Source: an uncultured Lachnospiraceae bacterium (GTDB lineage Bacteria > Bacillota > Clostridia > Lachnospirales > Lachnospiraceae). Taken from it: 5,477 nucleotides of DNA. Position numbers and translations under genes: made by a program. The notes beneath the pieces are model-generated. The model was not told the DNA's origin, did no database searches, and was given only the letters and a program-made list of their open reading frames with translations. The stretch lies in assembly GCA_948665105.1 (NCBI GenBank), contig CAPNGW010000179.1, positions 1 to 5,477 on the forward strand, written 5' to 3'. Shown here one piece after another: positions 1 through 4,800 of this stretch (its first letter is position 1; the number at the start of each line of letters is the position of its first letter).

Positions 1-1457
1 CGCTCTGCAATGGCCTCGTCACTCCAGTACGACGCTGCCGCACGAATGGATGCTTCATCCTGAGAAGCTAAAGCCGCACTGATACCGGCTGCCGCATCCG
101 CATTTGCTGAAGAGATTCCCACCTCATAAATGGCCGGTGACGACCGATAGCTGCTGGTATTGAAGATTTCCTTGCTCTCCTCCACACCGTTAACGGTTAC
201 AATCTTCCACAGTCTTGCACTTTTGCCCACATGGGCGCTCTGCACCTTATTGATGGTGCCCACAGGTGCATCGATGGCTTTAAATTCCACACCCGGGTCT
301 GCGCTGTTCATTGTCTCGCTGACAAAGGAAACCTCACGGTTTGCAGGTCTGGTCTCCTGACCATATACAGTAAAATAGAGATCTCTTCCGGAAGTATAGC
401 CTTCAATGTAAAGAGGCGCCTCTGTATTGTTCACAAATTTCAAATCCTTATAGGTGCCGGCAATGGCAGCATCCTCGGAAGGCTGTACGTAATCCACAGT
501 CATGGAGTGGGCAAACCGCTCCGTAATCTCCAGCTCCGCCCGAATCACCGCATTGTAAAGGGTGGTGGACACCTGACACATGCCACCGCCGTATGATTGC
601 ACGGTCGTACCGTTTTCATATGCGCCGGCCAGCTCATAGCCGCTGGCTGCATCAAAGGGGCTGCATGCCTCGTACACCGAGAACTGATCACCCGGGTACA
701 GCACCTTTCCGTTAATTTTCGATGTACCCACCTGAAGATTCTTTACCCGGCCTGAGGATGAACTGCTGAAATTCGTATGGTAGCTTCCCAGCACATCCTG
801 GACCTTACTTAATTCTTCTTCCGTTCCTCTGGGGTCCACCACCTCAGCCACCAGCTCCAGCTGAGCTTCCTGCTGATCCCATCCGGCAGTAAAATACTCC
901 TCTACCTTTTTCACAGAGGATGCCACATCCACAGTAACTCCCTGACTTCCCGGCGTAATCACAAATTCTTCGCCTTCCCTGGACAGCTGTGCATCCAGTG
1001 CCTCCGTATTCAGGGTTTCAAGGTTTTCCTCCAAAAGCACTGTAATCTTATCAGAATCCACAGCAAAGGCAATGGTGTACACCTTATCCTCATGCTCCAA
1101 ATCCTTCATCACCATATAGCGGGCAATCAGGTTACCGGACTTGCCCAGCCCTGCAGCCTCTTTTACAATATCGGGATTTATCCAGCTAAGGCCCAAGGCT
1201 CCCGCTGTACTCTCCAGGGTATTCTCCCCGGCATTGAGGATCACTTTTGTCTGGGAAAGCTGGTCCACATAGGCTTCTATGGCCTCCACAGCTTCCTCCT
1301 GAGTCATTCCGCCTCCGTCAATTTCTCCGAAGTACACCCGGTCCGGTATCACTCCATGCTCTGTCTCTTCTGCCTGGACGGTAAATGTCAACATGGCAGT
1401 TGCCGCCAGTACCAGCGTCAACACTCCCAGGGGCAAATATCGTTTCCATTTTTTCAT
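1..1457 (-). CDS. Secreted VanW-family protein with peptidoglycan-binding-like and G5-like domains (3' end beyond window)
   Basis: The frame is open from an ATG at 1457 to the left edge (485 residues visible, no stop), so the C-terminus is missing. Residues 1-29 are a signal peptide: a KKWKR n-region, a hydrophobic core and a VQA/EE cleavage site. Residues about 35-225 resemble the repeated putative peptidoglycan-binding domain (PG_binding_4) that commonly precedes VanW; GKSGN (105-109) and an EFVITPGSQGVTVD stretch (164-177) are typical. Residues about 229-366 are the VanW domain, with YPGDQFS (254-260), GGGMCQVSTTLYNA (290-303, Cys294) and DLKFVNNT (338-345). Residues about 372-447 look like a divergent G5 domain (VTVNG 420-424, ending YEVG), followed by an Ala/Ser-rich tail. 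The start is supported by GAGAGGAA five nt upstream. VanW's biochemical role is unknown. No van resistance genes are present, so a general cell-envelope role is inferred rather than glycopeptide resistance. Confidence 0.93.
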   Translation of the reverse strand, partial: MKKWKRYLPLGVLTLVLAATAMLTFTVQAEETEHGVIPDRVYFGEIDGGGMTQEEAVEAIEAYVDQLSQTKVILNAGENTLESTAGALGLSWINPDIVKEAAGLGKSGNLIARYMVMKDLEHEDKVYTIAFAVDSDKITVLLEENLETLNTEALDAQLSREGEEFVITPGSQGVTVDVASSVKKVEEYFTAGWDQQEAQLELVAEVVDPRGTEEELSKVQDVLGSYHTNFSSSSSGRVKNLQVGTSKINGKVLYPGDQFSVYEACSPFDAASGYELAGAYENGTTVQSYGGGMCQVSTTLYNAVIRAELEITERFAHSMTVDYVQPSEDAAIAGTYKDLKFVNNTEAPLYIEGYTSGRDLYFTVYGQETRPANREVSFVSETMNSADPGVEFKAIDAPVGTINKVQSAHVGKSARLWKIVTVNGVEESKEIFNTSSYRSSPAIYEVGISSANADAAAGISAALASQDEASIRAAASYWSDEAIAE

Positions 1458-1462
1458 TCTTA

Positions 1463-1470
1463 TTCCTCTC
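1463..1470 (-). promoter_or_regulatory. Ribosome binding site of the VanW-family gene
   Basis: On the minus strand GAGAGGAA lies five nt upstream of the ATG at 1457. It fixes the start of the VanW gene and places the KKWKR signal-peptide n-region directly after the initiator Met. Confidence 0.75.
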
Positions 1471-1515
1471 TGACAATCCATCGATGTCGGTTGTATCTGC
1501 TTGATTCTACCCACT

Positions 1516-1544
1516 ATTTTACACATTTTTCCCGTCTATTTCAA
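1516..1544 (-). promoter_or_regulatory. Sigma-A-type promoter of the VanW-family gene
   Basis: Reading the minus strand, a -35 box TTGAAA (1539-1544) is followed after exactly 17 nt by a -10 box TAAAAT (1516-1521). A TGTG just upstream of the -10 box resembles an extended -10 element. The predicted transcription start is near 1509, giving a leader of about 50 nt before the ATG at 1457. It is the best promoter match in the intergenic gap and suggests the VanW gene can be transcribed independently of the miniprotein upstream. Assigned by eye from the consensus. Confidence 0.72.
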
Positions 1545-1556
1545 GATATATTTCAA
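1537..1556 (-). repeat. Tandem direct repeat TTGAAATA with 12-nt period, overlapping the VanW -35 box
   Basis: On the minus strand TTGAAATA occurs at 1549-1556 and again at 1537-1544, with starts 12 nt apart and four nt (TATC) between copies. The promoter-proximal copy contains the -35 hexamer. The arrangement could be a binding site for a regulator, but an AT-rich promoter region can produce short repeats by chance. Confidence 0.4.
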
Positions 1557-1608
1557 CTAATATCATTGACAGAATGCGGCACTTTCTGTATATTATGAAC
1601 AGATTACT

Positions 1609-1713
1609 TTACACGAAGGCGGCAAGCAATACGGAGAGCACCATGGATGCCACCAGCAGGATTACTATAACTGCTGCCACGGTCCGCTTCCTTTTGGAAT
1701 TGCGTAAATTCAT
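1609..1713 (-). CDS. 34-residue single-pass membrane miniprotein (Prli42/DUF4044-like architecture)
   Basis: A complete small gene: ATG at 1713, TAA at 1609-1611, 34 residues. The product begins MNLRNSKRKR, a strongly basic segment, followed by one hydrophobic helix (residues 11-34: VAAVIVILL, VASMVLSVLL) and almost no tail. By the positive-inside rule the basic N-terminus should face the cytoplasm. A very good Shine-Dalgarno site (GAGGTGA, five nt upstream) supports real translation. The layout of a short basic head and a single VxLLVASMVLSxLL-type helix resembles the Firmicutes miniproteins annotated as stressosome-associated Prli42 or DUF4044. That link rests on architecture and composition, not on an alignment, so a specific stressosome role is not claimed. 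It lies 151 nt upstream of the VanW gene on the same strand and diverges from the TPR-like gene, with 45 nt between the starts. Confidence 0.8.
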   Translation of the reverse strand: MNLRNSKRKRTVAAVIVILLVASMVLSVLLAAFV

Positions 1714-1718
1714 ATGTT

Positions 1719-1725
1719 TCACCTC
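1719..1725 (-). promoter_or_regulatory. Strong ribosome binding site of the 34-residue miniprotein
   Basis: On the minus strand GAGGTGA sits five nt upstream of the ATG at 1713, a near-ideal match to the anti-Shine-Dalgarno sequence. It is the main evidence that this very short frame is a gene. It lies in the 45-nt gap between two divergent starts. Confidence 0.78.
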
Positions 1726-1737
1726 GCTTTCTTATTC

Positions 1738-1747
1738 GGAGAAAGGA
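1738..1747 (+). promoter_or_regulatory. Probable ribosome binding site of the TPR-like gene
   Basis: GGAGAAAGGA ends 11 nt before the ATG at 1759, within the accepted but slightly long spacing range. The in-frame upstream ATG at 1714 has no purine-rich site before it and overlaps the miniprotein start, so this site favours 1759 as the true start. Confidence 0.55.
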
Positions 1748-1758
1748 TTGATATAGCT

Positions 1759-2361
1759 ATGGCATTTCCATTCTTAACAATATTTTTACTGTTTCTGGGC
1801 TTTTTGGCATACAACCGTATGAGGACCATGAAGAAAGAGCAGGCCATACAAGACGAATTCTGGCACAAGGAGGAGGAGGCCAACGCAACACGGCGCAAGG
1901 ATATTTCCTCCCTTCCTTATATAGCCATTCCCCTTCACACACTGCCCTTTGGGGTTCGCCCTGAGGATGAAGAGCTCTCCCGGTGTGAGGAAGGTGTCCG
2001 CGCCCTTTCGGAGCAGAAGATTTTAAACCTCACCGGCCTTTCCAACACGGAGCTGAAGCTTACTTACGGCGCTGCGAATCTCACCGTTTTAACCCAATGC
2101 GACCAGAACTTCACGGACCTTGCGCGCCTGATGCAGCAGTGGGGCGCCCGGCTTTATGAGCAGGCCCTTCCCGCTCAGGCTGAAAAGGTGCTTTCACTGT
2201 CCATAGGCTGGGGCAGCGACATCAAGGGAAGCTATCTGCTTCTGGCCCAGATTTACAAGGAAAGCGGCCAGTGGGACAAATTACCCCAGTTAAAGGAGAC
2301 GGCCTCCCACTTAAAGTCTCTGATGAAGGAGCCTATCCTGGACGCCTTGAATCAACTGTAA
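1759..2361 (+). CDS. Membrane-anchored TPR-like protein of unknown function
   Basis: A 200-residue protein from ATG 1759. Residues 2-18 form one hydrophobic helix followed by a basic RMRTMKK segment (20-26), which suggests a membrane anchor with the rest of the protein in the cytoplasm. Residues about 27-48 are charged and probably helical. The segment around 50-66 is rich in Pro and hydrophobic residues (LPYIAIPLHTLPFGV). A characteristic stretch LTYGAANLTVL (101-111) with DQNFTDLARLMQQWG (115-129) follows. The C-terminal part (about 123-188) reads as paired amphipathic helices typical of tetratricopeptide-like repeats (ARLYEQALPAQAEKVLSLS; YLLLAQIYKESGQWDKL), so a protein-protein scaffold role is inferred. 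I do not recognise a named family with a known function. A longer frame from ATG 1714 would add 15 residues but spoil the N-terminal anchor and overlap the divergent miniprotein's start region. No convincing promoter was found; it would have to lie within or upstream of the miniprotein gene. Confidence 0.85.
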   Translation: MAFPFLTIFLLFLGFLAYNRMRTMKKEQAIQDEFWHKEEEANATRRKDISSLPYIAIPLHTLPFGVRPEDEELSRCEEGVRALSEQKILNLTGLSNTELKLTYGAANLTVLTQCDQNFTDLARLMQQWGARLYEQALPAQAEKVLSLSIGWGSDIKGSYLLLAQIYKESGQWDKLPQLKETASHLKSLMKEPILDALNQL

Positions 2362-2373
2362 GTGGGGTGTTTT

Positions 2374-2405
2374 CCTGGCACCTGGTCTGGCCAAGTGCCA
2401 GGTGC
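2374..2405. terminator. Hairpin between convergent genes, possible bidirectional transcription end
   Basis: CCTGGCAC (2374-2381) pairs perfectly with GTGCCAGG (2395-2402). After one C/A mismatch the stem continues with TGG (2383-2385) against CCA (2391-2393), closing a five-nt loop. An overlapping alternative, GCACCTGG (2378-2385) with CCAGGTGC (2398-2405), is also a perfect 8-bp match. The hairpin starts 12 nt after the TPR-like gene's end and abuts the radical SAM stop codon on the other strand. No U-tract follows it in either direction (UGCUCACGG on plus, AAAACACC on minus), so it is not a canonical intrinsic terminator. It could be a Rho-independent variant, a 3'-end stabiliser or a polymerase roadblock. 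Confidence 0.45.
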
Positions 2406-4124
2406 TCACGGCTCCTTCCGGCTTATCTTTTCCACCTTGGCCTGACCGGTGAGTGGGTCACGCTTTTCATAGGAAAAGCAATAAAATTCCCACTCCTGCT
2501 TTCTCTCCGGATATCCCGGCTGCGCATTTTCAAGAAGCATTTTAAAATCATAGTAAAAAGGCTCCAGGTGGCAATTCTGTCTCTCCCGGCCCAGCCTCCT
2601 TGCCGCTTCCTTAAAGAGGCCTGTCTCCATGGCCCAGGGCGGCCGGCTCTTCATATTTTCCCGATAATACAAGTCAAAGGTCAGCGTCTCCTTGTACAGC
2701 TCAAGGTGTGAGACGTCTTCCTCCTTCACAAACCCAAGAAGAATTTCGCTTCTGCCCATTCTGGTATGCTTCCGTTGAAACAAGCCCTGCCTCTCATAAT
2801 AATCTCCCAGCTTCCAAAACAGGAGAAACGGACTGTCGAAGGCCTGCTCTAAAATCTTCATGGTCATCTCAAACTGGCCACTGTTGTAGTAGACCTCCAG
2901 CATCTCCTCCACCCGGTGAAGCCAAATCAGCTCCTCATAGGACAGCCACCGGGTCCCAAGCACCTCATAGGGTGGCTGCTGCCAGTGCAGGATGCCGTAT
3001 GCCTCACGATTCTCATACATGTATGTGCCCTTTAGCACCTTCAAAAATCCCAGCTGCAGCTTCTGGGGATGAAGCCGGAAAATCCCGTCGAAGGAGCGCT
3101 GAAAGCTTCCATAGTCCTCATAGGGAAGCCCCGCAATCAAGTCCAAATGCTGATGCACCGTTCCTGTCTCCTTTAAGGCCAGCACTGCCTGGGTGAGCCT
3201 CTCAAGGTCCGCCCCTCGTCTGATTTCCCCAAGAGTCCTGGCATTGGTGGACTGAACGCCGATTTCAAGCTGGATAAGCCCCGGGCGCATCTGCCCTATG
3301 AGAGCAATCTCCTCCTCCCTCAGCAAATCAGCCGCTATCTCAAAATGAAAGTTGGTGACGCCGTTGTCATGGTCCTTAAGATAGCGCCAGACAGCCATGG
3401 CATGTTCCCGATTGCAGTTGAAGGTCCGATCCACGAACTTCACCTGCAAAACCCTGTGTTTTAGGAAAAACGCCAGCTCCTGGTATACCAGAGGGAGGCT
3501 TCGAAAGCGCAGGCCCTTCTCCACGGAGGACAGACAGTAGCTGCACCGGTAAGGGCAGCCACGGCTGGTCTCATAGTAGAGGATGCGGTGGGCGAAGGCC
3601 TCCGGCTGGTCTTTCAGCCCCTCATAGCAAAAGGGAAGCTCATCCATGGAAAGCAGCTCCCGGTCAGGTGTGGCAACCACCTGTCCCGTCTCGTCCTTCA
3701 GAACAATTCCCGGAATTTCTGTAAGTGCAACCGTTCCTCTCACATAATGTTCACATAATTGAAAGAAGGTAGCCTCCCCCTCGCCTGCCATAATCCCCTG
3801 CACCTTGGGATGCGCCATCAAAAACGCCCTGGCCTCCCAGGAAACCTCCGGTCCCCCCAGCCAGAGGGGCAAATCCGGCCTAAGCGTGCTCAGCGCCTCC
3901 ACAAGGGCTTCCACCACGGAAATATTCCAGATATAGCAGGAAAAGCACACCACATCCGGTCTGCTCTTATAAATCTCCTGTAAGATAAAGTCCGTCCGGT
4001 GATTGATGGTATACTCCAAAAGCTCCACCTGCTCCCGGAAGGGAGCAGCATAAGCCATGAGGCTGTACGCTGCCAGATTGGAATGAATATATTTTGCATT
4101 GATTGCCACAAGGAGAATCTTCAT
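2406..4124 (-). CDS. B12-binding domain radical SAM protein with DUF4080-like C-terminus
   Basis: 572 residues, ATG 4124 to TGA 2406. The N-terminal domain (about 1-145) has a cobalamin-binding Rossmann-like fold: MKILLVAINAKYIHSNLA at the start, DVVCFSCYIWN (57-67), LGGPEVS (89-95) and MAGEGE (112-117). The radical SAM domain (about 180-380) carries SRGCPYRCSYC, whose Cys190, Cys194 and Cys197 form the CxxxCxxC motif binding the [4Fe-4S] cluster and SAM. Also present are KFVDRTFN (229-236), EIGVQST (287-293) and DLIAGLPYE (328-336). The C-terminal region (about 385-550) matches the DUF4080 extension seen in this subfamily. The enzymes are expected to be cytoplasmic and oxygen-sensitive; many B12-dependent radical SAM enzymes methylate unactivated carbon or phosphorus, but this subfamily's substrate is unknown to me. 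The start overlaps the corrinoid gene's stop (ATGA), with GGAG five nt upstream inside that gene. Domain assignment is firm; reaction is not. Confidence 0.93.
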   Translation of the reverse strand: MKILLVAINAKYIHSNLAAYSLMAYAAPFREQVELLEYTINHRTDFILQEIYKSRPDVVCFSCYIWNISVVEALVEALSTLRPDLPLWLGGPEVSWEARAFLMAHPKVQGIMAGEGEATFFQLCEHYVRGTVALTEIPGIVLKDETGQVVATPDRELLSMDELPFCYEGLKDQPEAFAHRILYYETSRGCPYRCSYCLSSVEKGLRFRSLPLVYQELAFFLKHRVLQVKFVDRTFNCNREHAMAVWRYLKDHDNGVTNFHFEIAADLLREEEIALIGQMRPGLIQLEIGVQSTNARTLGEIRRGADLERLTQAVLALKETGTVHQHLDLIAGLPYEDYGSFQRSFDGIFRLHPQKLQLGFLKVLKGTYMYENREAYGILHWQQPPYEVLGTRWLSYEELIWLHRVEEMLEVYYNSGQFEMTMKILEQAFDSPFLLFWKLGDYYERQGLFQRKHTRMGRSEILLGFVKEEDVSHLELYKETLTFDLYYRENMKSRPPWAMETGLFKEAARRLGRERQNCHLEPFYYDFKMLLENAQPGYPERKQEWEFYCFSYEKRDPLTGQAKVEKISRKEP

Positions 4125-4786
4125 GTCTGCTCCGCTTTCTTTTTTCTTAAGGCAAGCACTGCTTCTCTCGCCATCTCAGCCGCAGTTCCAGCATCTCTGG
4201 TATAGATGTCCGCGCCGATATTCCGGGCAAAAGTCTCCGTCACAGGCGCGCCTCCCACCATCACAATGTAGCGCTCCCGAAGGCGCCTGTTGTTCAGCTT
4301 GCCAATCACCTTCTTCATCTCCGGCATGGTGGTGGTCAGCATGGCTGACATACAGATCATATCTGCCTGATACTCCTCCGCCTTGGCAAGGAAGGTATCC
4401 GAGTCCACATCGTACCCCAAATCATAGACCGTAAGGCCCAGTCCCCGAAGCATCATGGCCACCAGATTTTTGCCGATATTATGCAAATCTCCCTTCACCG
4501 TACCAATCACCACTGTCCCCGGACACTCCCGCGGACTGTCCTGCCCCATGTGTTCCTCCAAAATTGTGGTTCCCACCGACATGGCCCGGGAGGCCATAAT
4601 CACCTCCGGCACAAAAAACTGCGCATCTTTGTATTTCTGACTGACCCTTTCCATGGCGGGAATCAGCCCTGAATCCAGTATTTCCCTGGGCGCGATTCCC
4701 GCCTCCATGGCCTCTTCAATCAAAAGCTTTACACGTTTCCCTTTTCCGGTCTCAATTGCTTCCATGATATTGTCCATGACAGTCAT
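4121..4786 (-). CDS. Methyltransferase corrinoid protein (MtaC/MtbC/MttC family)
   Basis: A cobalamin-carrying methyl shuttle. It binds a corrinoid and accepts a methyl group from a substrate-specific methyltransferase, then hands it to a second one, usually toward tetrahydrofolate. Counting from the upstream GTG at 4795 (224 residues), the N-terminal four-helix cap spans about 5-88 (EAGIAPREILDSGLIPAM, then FFVPEVIMASRAM). The Rossmann B12 domain spans about 93-215, with GTVKGDLHNIGKN (98-110) holding the DxHxxG motif whose His105 is the lower cobalt ligand. It continues with SAMLTTTMPEM (150-160) and VGGAPVT (180-186). I prefer the ATG at 4786 (221 residues) because AAGGTGA lies five nt upstream; the GTG has only a weak site. 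It follows the activator gene by 17 nt and overlaps the radical SAM gene by four nt. No methyltransferase gene is in the window, so the substrate (methylamine, methoxy compound, betaine-like or other) cannot be assigned. Confidence 0.94.
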   Translation of the reverse strand: MTVMDNIMEAIETGKGKRVKLLIEEAMEAGIAPREILDSGLIPAMERVSQKYKDAQFFVPEVIMASRAMSVGTTILEEHMGQDSPRECPGTVVIGTVKGDLHNIGKNLVAMMLRGLGLTVYDLGYDVDSDTFLAKAEEYQADMICMSAMLTTTMPEMKKVIGKLNNRRLRERYIVMVGGAPVTETFARNIGADIYTRDAGTAAEMAREAVLALRKKKAEQT

Positions 4787-4791
4787 CTCAC

Positions 4792-4798
4792 TCACCTT
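4792..4798 (-). promoter_or_regulatory. Ribosome binding site deciding the corrinoid protein start
   Basis: On the minus strand AAGGTGA is five nt upstream of the ATG at 4786. It overlaps the competing GTG start at 4795, so the two starts cannot both be served well. It sits just after the activator's stop codon (TAG, 4801-4803), a layout suited to translation by terminating ribosomes. Confidence 0.6.
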
Positions 4799-4800
4799 GC

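Noticed and set aside
1..1457. Glycopeptide (vancomycin) resistance determinant
   Set aside because: Only a VanW-domain protein is present. Such proteins are common in Clostridia without resistance, and no ligase, dehydrogenase or dipeptidase genes are seen.
1479..1486. Palindrome CATCGATG in the VanW leader
   Set aside because: A single 8-bp palindrome with no second copy or flanking symmetry is expected by chance. The extended pairing around it contains mismatches on the transcribed strand.
1570..1592. Possible terminator after the miniprotein gene (ACAGAA/TTCTGT stem on the minus strand)
   Set aside because: Only a 6-bp AT-rich stem with a nine-nt loop and no U-tract; too weak to call.
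1092..1598. Plus-strand open frame of 168 codons opposite the VanW gene
   Set aside because: It is antisense to a well-recognised coding region, has Cys/His/Ser-rich non-domain composition and no ribosome binding site. It is a shadow of the minus-strand gene.
1714..1758. Upstream in-frame ATG at 1714 as the start of the plus-strand TPR-like gene
   Set aside because: It has no ribosome binding site, abuts the start of the divergent miniprotein, and adds a charged segment (GERIDIA) before a clean N-terminal membrane anchor. ATG 1759 has GGAGAAAGGA upstream.
2708..3196. Plus-strand open frame of 162 codons opposite the radical SAM gene
   Set aside because: Its low-complexity Pro/Ser/Arg-rich translation lies antisense to the catalytic and DUF4080 parts of a firmly identified gene.
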